Shown here: one piece after another, positions 25,439 through 34,544 of the stretch | How the letters are laid out: the number at the start of each line of letters is the position of its first letter | Position numbering within the stretch: the first letter of the stretch is position 1 | Source: Streptomyces sp. CHD11 | GTDB lineage: Bacteria; Actinomycetota; Actinomycetes; Streptomycetales; Streptomycetaceae | Direction of reading: 5' to 3' | Assembly: GCF_018638295.1 (NCBI RefSeq) | Contig: NZ_JABTTS010000031.1 | Location: forward strand, 10,398 to 74,397 | Length of the DNA stretch: 64,000 bases | Notes under the pieces: generated by a model | The model's database searches: none | Seen by the model: the letters and a program-made list of their open reading frames with translations, nothing else | What the model was told of the DNA's origin: nothing | Translations under genes and position numbers: made by a program

Positions 25439-25601
25439 CCGCGGTCCGCCGCCCGGCCGCCCCGGAGTCCTTCGAGTCCGTCTCGAGAGGACGTCGAGGG
25501 CGGCCGTCCACTGTTCCGGAGCGCGGCACACCATCCTCCCCCTCGTCGAAAAGGGAAAAGGACATGCTTCGAGCGTGGCATTCCGACTGCGATGTGGTCA
25601 C

Positions 25602-26582
25602 ATGAGAATCCTCGTCACCGGCGGTGCCGGATTCATCGGCTCGCACTACGTACGGACCCTGCTCGACGGTGGTTTTCCCGAATTCGAGGACGCGCACGTC
25701 ACGGTCCTGGACGCACTGACCTACGCGGGAAACCGTGACAGCCTCCCCGCCGCGCACCCGCGGCTCACCTTCGTGCACGGGAACATCCTCGACCGGGACC
25801 TGCTGCACCAGGTGCTCGACGGCCAGGACGCGGTGGTCCACTTCGCGGCCGAGAGCCATGTCGACCGTTCGATCGCCGGCGGCGCGGTGTTCGTCCGCAC
25901 CAACGTGGAGGGGACCCAGGCGCTGCTCGAGGCCTGCCTGACGGCCGGCGTCGAGCGGGTGGTGCACATCTCGACGGACGAGGTGTACGGATCCATCGAG
26001 GAGGGCGAGTGGACCGAGGAGTCCCCCCTCCTCCCCAACTCCCCCTACGCCGCGTCCAAGGCGGCCTCCGACCTGGTCGCCCTGTCGTATGTCCGCACGC
26101 ACCGGCTGAACCTCTCGGTCACCCGCTGCTCCAACAACTACGGCCCCTACCAGCACCCCGAGAAGTTCATCCCGCTCGCCGTCACCCATCTGCTCGAGGG
26201 ACGCCCCGTACCCGTCTACGGGGACGGCGGGCAGGTCCGCGAGTGGCTGCACGTGGACGACCACTGCCGGGCGGTGCACCGGGTACTCACCCGGGGAAGG
26301 GCGGGCGAGGTCTACAACATCGGCGCCGGCACCCCCGTGGCGAACCTGGCCCTGGCCCACCGGATCGCCGACCTGTGCGGAGCGGAGCCGGACATGATCC
26401 GGCACGTCACCGACCGCAAGGGCCACGACCGCCGCTACGCACTGGACCAGAGCAGGATCGAACGGGAGCTCGGCCACCGGCCGGTGACCGCGTTCGACGA
26501 GGGGCTGGCCGGGACCGTGGCGTGGTACCGGGACAACCCCCGCTGGTGGAAGCCGGTCAAGGACAGCGGCGGCCGGCCGTGA
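25602..26582 (+). CDS. rmlB: dTDP-glucose 4,6-dehydratase
   Basis: A 326-residue extended SDR that converts dTDP-glucose to the 4-keto-6-deoxy sugar. It has TGGAGFIGSHYVRTLL at the N-terminus, AESHVDRSI, the catalytic triad segment STDEVYGSI plus YAASKAASD, and NNYGPYQHPEKFIPL. The ATG at 25602 begins the canonical first strand (MRILVTGG); the ribosome site is weak. The stop overlaps the GTG of the 2,3-dehydratase by 4 bp. Confidence 0.97.
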   Translation: MRILVTGGAGFIGSHYVRTLLDGGFPEFEDAHVTVLDALTYAGNRDSLPAAHPRLTFVHGNILDRDLLHQVLDGQDAVVHFAAESHVDRSIAGGAVFVRTNVEGTQALLEACLTAGVERVVHISTDEVYGSIEEGEWTEESPLLPNSPYAASKAASDLVALSYVRTHRLNLSVTRCSNNYGPYQHPEKFIPLAVTHLLEGRPVPVYGDGGQVREWLHVDDHCRAVHRVLTRGRAGEVYNIGAGTPVANLALAHRIADLCGAEPDMIRHVTDRKGHDRRYALDQSRIERELGHRPVTAFDEGLAGTVAWYRDNPRWWKPVKDSGGRP

Positions 26583-27961
26583 GCGCGCCGGCCACGCTGG
26601 TGGAGCGCTCCAGGGCGCGGACCGCCGACCGGCTGGCGCTGTCGGCCGCGACGGCGGCCGGGACGCACACCGCCACGGCCGAGGTGCCGCGCTGGCTGGA
26701 GGAGCACCGTCGTTCGGTCGGTACGGTGGTCCGGCGGATCCCGTTCGCCGAGCTCGGCCACTGGTCGTTCGCCGCGGACACCGGCGACCTGCGGCACAGC
26801 AGCGGACGGTTCTTCACCATCGAGGGACTGCACGTCGAACGGCCCGGTGGCGAGTGGCAGCAGCCGATCATCGTGCAGCCGGAGATCGGCATCCTCGGCA
26901 TCCTGGCCAAGGAGTTCGACGGGGTCCTGCACTTCCTGATGCAGGCCAAGATGGAGCCCGGCAACCCCAACCTGGTGCAGCTCTCCCCCACCGTGCAGGC
27001 CACCCGCAGCAACTACACCAAGGCGCACGGCGGCAGCGAGGTGAGGTACCTGGAGCACTTCCTCGACCCGGAGCGGGAGCGGGTGCTCACGGACGTACTG
27101 CAGTCCGAGCACGGCGCCTGGTTCTACCGCAAGCGCAACCGCAACATGATCGTCGAGGTGGACGGCGACGTGCCGGCCGACGACGCGTTCCGCTGGCTCA
27201 CCCTCGGCCAGATCCTCGAGCTGCTGCGGCTGGACAACGTCGTGAACATGGACGCGCGCACCGTGCTGGCGAGCGCCCCTGCCCCGCGGACCGGGACGAG
27301 GGCGCTGTCCTCCGACTCCGGCCTGCTGACCTGGTTCACCGGGGAACGCGCCCGGCACGACGTCCGCGCCCGGCGCATGCCCCTGCGCGAGGTCACCGGA
27401 TGGCAGAGCGACGCGTACTCCGTCAGCCGAGCCGACGGCAGGTTCTTCCGCGTGGTCGCGGTGTCCGTCGAGGGCGCCGGCCGTGAGGTCGCCGGCTGGA
27501 CCCAGCCGATCCTCGAACCGGTGGACCAGGGCGTCGTCGCCTTCGCCTACCGCGTGTTCGACGGCGTGCCGCACGTCCTGGCGCACGCGCGGGTCGAGGG
27601 CGGCTTCCTCGACACCGTCGAACTCGCGCCGACCGTGCAGTGCGCCCCCGCGAACTACGCCCACCTGCCGGCCGGGGACCGCCCGCCGTTCCTCGACGCG
27701 ATCCTGAACGCCTCCCCCGACCGGGTGCGCTACTCGACGGTCCACTCCGAGGAGGGCGGGCGGTTCCTCGACGCCGAGAGCCGCTGTCTGATCGTGGAGA
27801 CCGACGAGGCCACCACGCCCGCCCAGCCGCCCCCCGGGTACCACTGGGTCACGCCGGGCCAGCTGAACTGGCTCGCCGGGCACAGCCGCTACGTCAACGT
27901 GCAGGCCAGGACGCTGCTCACCGTCCTCGGTACGGTCACCGCGGGCCACGGCGCCCGCTGA
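26579..27961 (+). CDS. dTDP-4-keto-6-deoxyglucose 2,3-dehydratase
   Basis: A 460-residue member of the EvaA/TylX3/OleV family that removes the C-2 hydroxyl to start 2-deoxysugar formation. The two halves are internal repeats: TIEGLHVERPGGEWQQPI/LSPTVQATRSNY in the first and VVAVSVEGAGREVAGWTQPI/LAPTVQCAPANY in the second. Length is typical. Translation is coupled to rmlB through GTGA. It works with the 3-ketoreductase at 2309. A bidirectional terminator follows. Confidence 0.95.
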   Translation: MSAPATLVERSRARTADRLALSAATAAGTHTATAEVPRWLEEHRRSVGTVVRRIPFAELGHWSFAADTGDLRHSSGRFFTIEGLHVERPGGEWQQPIIVQPEIGILGILAKEFDGVLHFLMQAKMEPGNPNLVQLSPTVQATRSNYTKAHGGSEVRYLEHFLDPERERVLTDVLQSEHGAWFYRKRNRNMIVEVDGDVPADDAFRWLTLGQILELLRLDNVVNMDARTVLASAPAPRTGTRALSSDSGLLTWFTGERARHDVRARRMPLREVTGWQSDAYSVSRADGRFFRVVAVSVEGAGREVAGWTQPILEPVDQGVVAFAYRVFDGVPHVLAHARVEGGFLDTVELAPTVQCAPANYAHLPAGDRPPFLDAILNASPDRVRYSTVHSEEGGRFLDAESRCLIVETDEATTPAQPPPGYHWVTPGQLNWLAGHSRYVNVQARTLLTVLGTVTAGHGAR

Positions 27962-27998
27962 GCCGGGGCACGGCCGCCCCCACTCCCCCCGACGACAC

Positions 27999-28036
27999 CA
28001 GGCCCTGTCCGGCGGTGCACCGCCGGACAGGGCCTG
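27999..28036. terminator. Bidirectional terminator hairpin
   Basis: A perfect 17-bp stem (27999-28015 with 28020-28036) and 4-base loop TGCA between the 2,3-dehydratase (+) and the AhpD-like gene (-). Confidence 0.9.
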
Positions 28037-28052
28037 TGAGGTGTGCGGGTGG

Positions 28053-28559
28053 TTACTGCGCCGGGGTGAGCCGGCTGGTCATCGGCTTCCACGTCTTGGG
28101 GTTGATGCGCCAGTCCACCGGCTCCTGCTTGGTGGCGACGTTGACCCGGTTCCAGAGGTTGACCAGGCCGATGTGCAGGACCACCGCGGCCAGCTGCACC
28201 TCGGTCCAGTGCTTCGCGGCCTCTTCCCAGACCTCGTCCGACACCGGGTCCTCGCGGTCGTTGATGCGCGTGGCGGCCTCGGCCAGCGCCAGCACGGAGC
28301 GCTCGGCGTCGGTGAAGCAGGTCTGCTCCCGCCAGGTCTCCACGACCGGCAGACGGTGGTCCTCCTCCCCCGCTTCCTCGAACTCCCGCTGCTTCCGGGG
28401 AAGTTCCACCGTGCGGCCGTTGATCTGGCTCACCCTCAGGTGGACGAGCACAAGCGTCTGCAGCGGCACACCGACGCTGTTGACGGCCTTGACCAGGGCG
28501 CGCATGGGCGGAAGAACGTCGGGCACCACCAACGAGGGGTTGGGCATCCGCGGCGACAT
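28053..28559 (-). CDS. AhpD-fold protein lacking CxxC, paralogue
   Basis: 168 residues, clearly related to the protein at 4777-5247. Both begin with a near-identical PSLVVP segment and end with HIGLVNxWNRVNVAT. The redox motif position reads NGRTVE at 47-52, so the two cysteines are again absent (Arg49, Glu52). A charged insertion (PRKQREFEEAGEEDH) follows. The ATG at 28559 has AAGGAG upstream. Parallel loss in two copies suggests that a new function was selected. Confidence 0.8.
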   Translation of the reverse strand: MSPRMPNPSLVVPDVLPPMRALVKAVNSVGVPLQTLVLVHLRVSQINGRTVELPRKQREFEEAGEEDHRLPVVETWREQTCFTDAERSVLALAEAATRINDREDPVSDEVWEEAAKHWTEVQLAAVVLHIGLVNLWNRVNVATKQEPVDWRINPKTWKPMTSRLTPAQ

Positions 28560-28654
28560 GATTCTCCTTCGCATGGGGATCGGAAACAGTGTGCTCTCGC
28601 CGGTCGCCTTTTCTCAATGAAAGGGAATTTCGGCGAACCGTTGATCCGTTGGTT

Positions 28655-29392
28655 TCAAGCGCCTGCGGCTGCTTGCGCGAGAGCGTGGTGAAGTCGTCGG
28701 TCGGCCGTCTGCCCGCATTCCCATTGCACACCGACCGCAAAGGAACGGCCCGTCGCCTCGACCGCCTCGACGGTCCCGTCCTCGGCCCAGCCGGTGGCCG
28801 CGAGGCCCGCGCCGAGCCGGTCCACCGCCTGATGGTGGTGGCAGGCCGTCTCGGGCCCGTCCTCGTCGAGGATGCCGGCGATCCGGCTGCCGGGCAGCAG
28901 CTTCAGCGGGCGGCGGCCCAGGGTGAAGGAGGGCGTACGGGGACGGTGGCCGTCGTGGCCCGTGACGTCCGACAGGTGCTGATGGAGGGTGCCTCCGTGC
29001 AGCACGTTGAGCAGTTGCATGCCGCGGCAGATCGCCAGTACCGGGATCTCCGCGTCGAATGCCCTTCCGACCAGGGACAGTTCCACCCGGTCGGCCTCCG
29101 GGCTCATCGCCCGGGTCGCCGGGTGCGCTTCCTGGCCGTACAGCGCCGGGTCCAGGTCGGGGCCGCCCGGGACCAGCAGTCCGTCGAGCCGGCCGGTCAG
29201 CTCCTCGGCGCCGGGCAGCAGCGGGATCAGCAGGGGCGTGCAGCCCGCCTCGGACAGGAAGGTCACATGCGACTGGAGCGCCAGGGCGACGACCATGTCG
29301 CTGCCCTGGAGGGTGACCGGCGCCGTCCGGGCGCAGACCCCGATCACCGGCCGGCGGCCGGCGGGCGCCGGACCGTTCGTGGCTGAATTCAT
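28655..29392 (-). CDS. Class I glutamine amidotransferase-like gamma-glutamyl hydrolase (C26/PuuD type)
   Basis: A 245-residue single-domain hydrolase. It has VPGGPDLDPALYG, the nucleophile elbow AICRGMQLLNVLHGG (Cys in ICRG), CHHHQAVDRLG and FAVGVQWE, matching PuuD-type gamma-glutamyl-GABA hydrolases, although the terminal H-P-E is reduced to W-E-C. Since the right block encodes a glutamylhydrazine cassette, a plausible role is removal of the gamma-glutamyl carrier from a hydrazide intermediate. That is inference. The start at 29392 has GAGGGTGG upstream. Confidence 0.82.
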   Translation of the reverse strand: MNSATNGPAPAGRRPVIGVCARTAPVTLQGSDMVVALALQSHVTFLSEAGCTPLLIPLLPGAEELTGRLDGLLVPGGPDLDPALYGQEAHPATRAMSPEADRVELSLVGRAFDAEIPVLAICRGMQLLNVLHGGTLHQHLSDVTGHDGHRPRTPSFTLGRRPLKLLPGSRIAGILDEDGPETACHHHQAVDRLGAGLAATGWAEDGTVEAVEATGRSFAVGVQWECGQTADRRLHHALAQAAAGA

Positions 29393-29414
29393 GACCACCC
29401 TCGTGGGTTTGCGG

Positions 29415-29443
29415 GTTCAACTGAGGAAAGTCGGCAGATGAAA
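29415..29443. promoter_or_regulatory. Weak StrR-type operator candidate
   Basis: GTTCAACTG-N11-CAGATGAAA: one good half-site and a degenerate second half-site with the same 11-bp spacing. It is located between the amidotransferase-like gene (-) and the ABC transporter operon (+). Confidence 0.4.
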
Positions 29444-29619
29444 CACGGGCTTCCCCGGACCGTCCGAACCGTCAAAATATCCGCGCCCCGATGCGCGATC
29501 CATCGTTCACGGACGCTCCAGGCCGCGACTACTGAACAGATAGCGATCCTGCTATCACAGGTGGCGGGGAGTTTTTCTGCCCCAGCGAAACTCTCGCAGG
29601 CCATTCAACCGAGGTGACC

Positions 29620-30546
29620 ATGATCGAGGCCAAGAACCTCACCAAACGCTACGGCGACAAGACCGCCGTGAACGACCTGTCGTTCACGGTCGAGCCCGGC
29701 CGGGTCACCGGCTTCCTGGGCCCCAACGGCGCAGGCAAGTCCACCACCATGCGACTGCTGCTGGGGCTCGACCGGCCCGACGCCGGCGAGGCCACCGTCA
29801 ACGGTGTGCCCTATCGCGACCTGGCCCGGCCCCTGCGGGTGGTCGGGGCCCTGCTGGAGGCGCGCGCCGTCCACACCGGCCGCAGCGCCTACGACCACCT
29901 GCTCTGCCTGGCGCAGACCCAGGGCATCGGCAGGCGCCGGGTCGGCGAGGTCATCGAGCAGGTCGGGCTGAGCTCGGTGGCCCGCAAGCGGGCGGGCGGC
30001 TTCTCGCTCGGCATGGGCCAGCGGCTCGGCATCGCCGCCGCGCTGCTCGGTGATCCCGCGGCGCTGGTCCTGGACGAGCCGGTCAACGGGCTCGACCCCG
30101 AGGGCATCCTGTGGATCCGGAACCTGATGAAGTCGCTCGCGGCCGAGGGCCGCGCCGTCCTCGTCTCCAGCCATCTGATGAACGAGATGGCCGTCACCGC
30201 CGACCACCTCGTCGTCATCGGCCGCGGCCAGCTGGTCGCCGACTGCTCCACCGAGGAGTTCATCGAACGGAGCACGGAACAGTCCGTCCTGGTCAGGACG
30301 CCCGACGGGGCCAAGCTGGCCGAACTGCTGCGGGGCAGCGGCGCCACCGTCACCACCACCGGCGACGGTGACCTGGACGTCACCGGGCTCGAGTCCGCGC
30401 GCATCGCCGAACTCGCCGCCGCCGACGGACTGGTGCTGCACGAGCTCTCCACCCGACGCGGCTCCCTGGAGGACGCCTTCATGGAACTGACCAAGGACGC
30501 CGTCGAGTACGACGCCGGCGTGCCCACCGCCGGAGGTGTGAAGTGA
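29620..30546 (+). CDS. ABC transporter ATP-binding protein (DrrA-like)
   Basis: A 308-residue ATPase of an antibiotic export system. Walker A is GPNGAGKSTT (residues about 38-47), the signature region is GFSLGMGQRLGIAAALLG, and Walker B is ALVLDEPVNGLD, followed by the H-loop in LVSSHLMNEM. A ~90-residue C-terminal extension is typical of DrrA homologues. GAGGTG precedes the ATG. Its stop overlaps the permease GTG by 4 bp. Confidence 0.93.
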   Translation: MIEAKNLTKRYGDKTAVNDLSFTVEPGRVTGFLGPNGAGKSTTMRLLLGLDRPDAGEATVNGVPYRDLARPLRVVGALLEARAVHTGRSAYDHLLCLAQTQGIGRRRVGEVIEQVGLSSVARKRAGGFSLGMGQRLGIAAALLGDPAALVLDEPVNGLDPEGILWIRNLMKSLAAEGRAVLVSSHLMNEMAVTADHLVVIGRGQLVADCSTEEFIERSTEQSVLVRTPDGAKLAELLRGSGATVTTTGDGDLDVTGLESARIAELAAADGLVLHELSTRRGSLEDAFMELTKDAVEYDAGVPTAGGVK

Positions 30547-31382
30547 CCACCACGACCGCGCCCACCTCCACGTCCGTGCCGGCCGCCGCGGAGCGCGGGC
30601 CGGGCTTCGGGCATCTGATGCTCTCGGAATGGACCAAGATCCGTTCCGTCCGCTCCACCGTCTGGTCGCTCGCCGTCCTGGTCCTGCTCACCCTGGTGTT
30701 CACCGCGCTGTTCATGCAGATGGGCATCTCGAACTGGGACAACACCGACGCGTCCGCGCAGGCCGAGATCAGGCTGGACCCGACGGGCACCATCCTGGGC
30801 AGCGGCATCCTGCTGAGCCAGCTCGCGGTCTGCGTCCTGGGCGTGATGGCGATCGCCTCCGAGTACTCCACCGGCATGATCCGCGCCAGCCTGCTCGCGG
30901 TGCCCGCACGGGTCCCCGTACTGGCGGCCAAGAGCGCGGTGTTCGGACTGCTGGTCCTGGTGGTGGGCGAGGTGACGGCGTTCGGCTCGTTCTTCATCGG
31001 CGCGCCGATCCTCGACGGCAAGGCGCCCGTCTCGATCGGCGACCCGGGCGTCCTGCGGGCCGTCGCCGGCTGCGGCCTCTACCTCGCCCTGCTCGGCCTG
31101 TTCGCCCTCGCCATCGGCGCGATCGTCCGGCACACGGCGGCGGGCATCACCCTCGTCGTCGGCTTCGTCCTGGTGATCACCCCGATGGCGGGCCTGCTGC
31201 CCGGCAGCGCCGGCGAGCGCATCCACTCCTACCTCCCGACGGAGGCGGGCTTCATGATCACCCAGCAGCAGGCCCGGGTGGGCGACCTGGTGGGCCCCTG
31301 GGAGGGCCTGGGGGTGCTCGCGCTGTGGACGGCCGCCCTGATGGCCGTCGCGGCGGTGCAACTGCGGCGCCGGGACGCCTGA
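30543..31382 (+). CDS. ABC-2 type transporter permease (DrrB-like)
   Basis: A 279-residue membrane protein with six hydrophobic segments, e.g. VWSLAVLVLLTLVFTALFM, LLSQLAVCVLGVMAIA and ITLVVGFVLVITPMAGLLPG. It pairs with the ATPase through a GTGA overlap. Together they likely export or give self-resistance to the cluster product. A terminator hairpin follows at 31389. Confidence 0.9.
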   Translation: MTTTTAPTSTSVPAAAERGPGFGHLMLSEWTKIRSVRSTVWSLAVLVLLTLVFTALFMQMGISNWDNTDASAQAEIRLDPTGTILGSGILLSQLAVCVLGVMAIASEYSTGMIRASLLAVPARVPVLAAKSAVFGLLVLVVGEVTAFGSFFIGAPILDGKAPVSIGDPGVLRAVAGCGLYLALLGLFALAIGAIVRHTAAGITLVVGFVLVITPMAGLLPGSAGERIHSYLPTEAGFMITQQQARVGDLVGPWEGLGVLALWTAALMAVAAVQLRRRDA

Positions 31383-31388
31383 ACCCCC

Positions 31389-31430
31389 GCGGGTGGCCGC
31401 CGGGGACCGGACGTCCCGGCGGCCACCCGC
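31389..31430. terminator. Terminator hairpin after ABC transporter
   Basis: A 16-bp GC-rich perfect stem (31389-31404 with 31415-31430) with a 10-base loop, right after the permease stop. Confidence 0.8.
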
Positions 31431-31529
31431 CACACCGCGCTTCCAGGCAACGTCGACCTGCTCTCCACCACGGCTGGAGCCCCTCCTGCGACCCTCATCG
31501 GCAGCGGCCGCAGAGAGGGAGTTACAGGA

Positions 31530-32717
31530 ATGGCTCAGAGCAATGCGCAAGCCGTCTCGATAACGAGTGCATTCAGCCCCGCCCGGATGGAGAGCGTCGA
31601 GCCGTCGGCGCACACCGAATTCGACCTGAGGAATTTCGACCGGCTTCCGGCACGCGAAGTCCCCGTCACCGCGCTCTGTGGCGGGGTTTCCCTGCGCCAG
31701 GGCGGAACCGACGCCGCCCATGTCCGGCTTCTCGTCGACGCGGCGGATTCGGCGGAACTTCCCCCCATTCTCGTCCAGGTCGACGGCTGCCGCGTCATCG
31801 ACGGGCTGCACCGGCTCGAGGCCGCCCGTCTCATGGGCGACGACAGCATCAGGGCGCGCTTCCTCGACTGCTCCAACTCCGAGGCGCTCGTCATCGCCAT
31901 GCAGGCGAACGGCGCGCACGGCCTGCCGCTGTCGAAGACCGACCGCGTCGCCGGCGCCCAGCGGGTCCTGGGTTCCCACCCCGACTGGTCCGACCGCGCC
32001 ATCGCCGGCATCACCGGGCTGAGCGCGAAGACCGTCGCCTCACTGCGCGAGCGGTCGGCGATCGCGACACCGCTGGGCGGCAAACGCGTGGGGCAGGACG
32101 GCAGGCGGCGCCCGGTGGACGCGGGCGAGGGCAGGCGCCGTGCCGCCGAGTACATCGCCGCCCATCCGGGCGCTCCGCTGCGCCAGGTCGCCAGGGCGAC
32201 CGACGTGTCACTGGGCACGGTGCACGACGTGAGCGCCCGGCTCAGGCGCGGCGAGGAGCCCGAACGCAACGGGCGCCGGACGCACGCCGCACGGCCACAG
32301 CACGTACGGGCCGTGCGGTCCGTACCGCTGCCCGGCGAACCGGCGGCACCGGCCGGGACGGCCGCCGACGGCCCCGGCCGGGCCGAGCTGCGGGTGGCCC
32401 GCTTCGCCGACACCGCGCCGCCGCAGCGCAGGAACCACACCGACACCCCGCCCACCTGGGCGGAGGTGGCGGCCAAGATGGCCACCGACCCCGCCATCCG
32501 CTACACCGCGGACGGCCGGGAGCTGCTGCGCTGGATGCAGTCGCACGCCACCGAGCCCGGCGAGGACTGGCGACGGCTCGTCGACGCCGTCCCCCCGCAC
32601 TGGCTCGGCGTCATCGCCCCCATCGCCGACCACATCGGCAGTCAGTGGTGCCAGCTGGCCGAACGGCTGAAGACCCGGCAGGAACTGTGCCGCAACCCCT
32701 CGCCCTCAGGCCCCTGA
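31530..32717 (+). CDS. StrR/NovG-family pathway activator (ParB-like N-terminus)
   Basis: A 395-residue regulator. Residues about 35-130 form a ParB-like domain (ELPPILVQVDGCRVIDGLHRLEAARLMGDDSIRARF), followed by SNSEALVIAMQANGAHGLPLS and HPDWSDRAIAGITGLSAKTVASLRERS, a helix-turn-helix closely matching StrR and NovG. A second HTH-like region (LRQVARATDVSLGTVHDVSARL) follows. StrR proteins activate by binding GTTCGActG-N11-CagTcGAAC; matching sites occur at 6427, 9035 and 21512. The stop overlaps the AraC-type gene by 12 bp on the opposite strand. Confidence 0.92.
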   Translation: MAQSNAQAVSITSAFSPARMESVEPSAHTEFDLRNFDRLPAREVPVTALCGGVSLRQGGTDAAHVRLLVDAADSAELPPILVQVDGCRVIDGLHRLEAARLMGDDSIRARFLDCSNSEALVIAMQANGAHGLPLSKTDRVAGAQRVLGSHPDWSDRAIAGITGLSAKTVASLRERSAIATPLGGKRVGQDGRRRPVDAGEGRRRAAEYIAAHPGAPLRQVARATDVSLGTVHDVSARLRRGEEPERNGRRTHAARPQHVRAVRSVPLPGEPAAPAGTAADGPGRAELRVARFADTAPPQRRNHTDTPPTWAEVAAKMATDPAIRYTADGRELLRWMQSHATEPGEDWRRLVDAVPPHWLGVIAPIADHIGSQWCQLAERLKTRQELCRNPSPSGP

Positions 32718-33545
32718 CGGCCGCGGCGGGGGCCTGAGGGCGACGGGCTGCGCGCCCGGGGCCGCGGCGCATCCGGGCTGCGGTACGACGGTCCTCGCGG
32801 GCAGCAGCCCGGGCAGGGCCAGCAGCACCGGCGGATCGGCGGGGTGCGGCGGGCGCAGCCGCACCGCCGCACCGGTGACGGTGCCGGCGGTCACGGCCAC
32901 GGTCGTCCGCACGGTGCCGTGACGCCCGACGAGCACGCTCCGCCCGTCTTCCGGACCGCGACCGGCGCCGACGCCGGCGGCCACCGCCACCGCGAGCAGA
33001 TGCCGGCTCCCCTCCGGCACGTCGGGCAGGCGGTAGCAGGACGGACGGTCGCCCGGCACGTCGACGAGGGCCTCGGCGAGCGCCGGGTACCGGACGACGG
33101 GCGTCGCGAAGACGCCCAGATACACACGCGCGGTGCCGTACCCCCGCGGGAGCCTGACCGTGCCCGCGAGCGCGCCGAGTCCCGCCCCCGGCTCCGGCCG
33201 GGGCCCCGGCAGCACCTGCCCCGCGTCGCGGCACAGCCGCCGGAACCCGCCCGGAGTGAGCCCGACGGCGGCGGTGAAGTGGTCGGTGAACGCACCGGAG
33301 CCGCCGTGTCCGACCGCGGCGGCGATCCCGGCGATATCCAGCGAGGTGCTTTCGAGCAGCCGCTTGGCCTCACCCATACGCACCGCGGCGAGGAACTGCC
33401 CGGGGCTCACCCCGGTTTCCTCCTTGAACACGCGCGAGAAAAGGAAACTGCCCAGCCGGGACCTTTCCGCGATGCCCGCGACCGTCAATGGATCGCCGAA
33501 GAACGCGCGCATGTATTCGACCGCCTCTTCCACCACCGCGTCCAT
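32706..33545 (-). CDS. AraC-family regulator
   Basis: 279 residues with an N-terminal AraC DNA-binding domain, the reverse of the usual order: MRAFFGDPLTVAGIAERSRLGSFLFSRVFKEETGVSPGQFLAAVRM, then SLDIAGIAAAVGHGGSGAFTDHFTAAVGLTPGGFRR. The ~160-residue C-terminal part (PRGYGTARVYLGVF onward) resembles no ligand domain I can name. The ATG at 33545 has GAGGTGG directly upstream. It is convergent with and overlaps the StrR-like gene by 12 bp, so their transcripts may interfere. Confidence 0.88.
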   Translation of the reverse strand: MDAVVEEAVEYMRAFFGDPLTVAGIAERSRLGSFLFSRVFKEETGVSPGQFLAAVRMGEAKRLLESTSLDIAGIAAAVGHGGSGAFTDHFTAAVGLTPGGFRRLCRDAGQVLPGPRPEPGAGLGALAGTVRLPRGYGTARVYLGVFATPVVRYPALAEALVDVPGDRPSCYRLPDVPEGSRHLLAVAVAAGVGAGRGPEDGRSVLVGRHGTVRTTVAVTAGTVTGAAVRLRPPHPADPPVLLALPGLLPARTVVPQPGCAAAPGAQPVALRPPPRPSGA

Positions 33546-33808
33546 GGCCACCTCACCCCATGTCGATGCCACTCAACACCATGGCTCGCGCACATCCTGA
33601 TCCACTCGGGTCCCGCTCGAACCCTGCTCGGAGGCCAGTCGAGCCGGGCTCGAGTCGTGCTCGACCGTAGTTGGATCTGATCATTCCGGGCATTTCAGCC
33701 CGGAAGGTCGTCTCGTCACCAGAGCGTGAGGGCTTCGGCTTGAGTACGGTCTCTCGCTTCTGTCTGCCGCTGCTGCGGCAGGGTTGCGCCACCCGCCCGC
33801 CCCGCACG

Positions 33809-34342
33809 TCAACGCCAGGCCTCCTCGACCATGCGGGTCCGGCCCGCGCGGGCCATCGCCTCCACAGCCTCCACAGGGCAGAGCACACCCGGGGAGTTCA
33901 TGGGGACGCACCAGTACGAACGTTCGCGTGGGGTAGTGCGTCGGACGTCCGGCACGCCCAGGTAGTGATCCCGCCCGATGTGCGCGGCTCCGGGGAAACC
34001 CTCCAACGGGAACCGCTCGAGGGACCGGGGCGGCACGAGGGCGTAGTAGCGGAGGGTGTGCAGGTCCATGAACACCGGCCCTTCAAGGGCCTGGCTCAGG
34101 TAGGCGTCCACCGGCATCAGCTCTTCCGACCCGGCCGCGGACCACACGAGGCGAGCCGGGAGGCCAACGGCGCCGAGGATCCCGCCGCATCGCAGGAGAG
34201 CGAGTCCTGCGCTGCCCCACTCGGCACGGGCCCGTTCGCGGTCGTCAGCGGCGGACAGGAGCCACTGGGCGACCGCAAGCTCGCGCTCCGAGCCCGTCAC
34301 CACGGCAGTCGCTTCCACGGGCCGCGTCTGTGCATCGGTCAT
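33809..34342 (-). CDS. Conserved hypothetical protein paired with XRE regulator
   Basis: 177 residues, soluble, no signal peptide. Recognisable streptomycete-type segments include ALLRCGGILGAVGLPARLVWSAAGS, GPVFMDLHTLRYYALVPP and YLGVPDVRRTTP. Similar small proteins occur next to XRE-type regulators in Streptomyces and are sometimes labelled primase/polymerase-like, but no catalytic motif is visible. GGAGG lies 7 bases before the ATG. It follows the XRE gene on the same strand with a terminator in between. Confidence 0.65.
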   Translation of the reverse strand: MTDAQTRPVEATAVVTGSERELAVAQWLLSAADDRERARAEWGSAGLALLRCGGILGAVGLPARLVWSAAGSEELMPVDAYLSQALEGPVFMDLHTLRYYALVPPRSLERFPLEGFPGAAHIGRDHYLGVPDVRRTTPRERSYWCVPMNSPGVLCPVEAVEAMARAGRTRMVEEAWR

Positions 34343-34476
34343 CACGTCACCTCCAGCCCTTGCGTGGTGGAGGCGAGTCGGTCGTGCGCGGTCGTACTGC
34401 GCATGGCTCATGTCCCTGGCGTAGGTCGTCGGTTGAGTACTGGGACCGTACGACGACCCCATGTGACGGCCCACAC

Positions 34477-34526
34477 ACGGAACGTGGCACTTCGCAGCCG
34501 CTCGGCCGCGAGGTGCCACGTTCCGT
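34477..34526 (-). terminator. Terminator hairpin after XRE regulator
   Basis: A 14-bp stem (34477-34490 with 34513-34526) with a 22-base loop, just downstream of the minus-strand regulator ending at 34545. Confidence 0.65.
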
Positions 34527-34544
34527 AGTACCTCTGTCGGAGTG

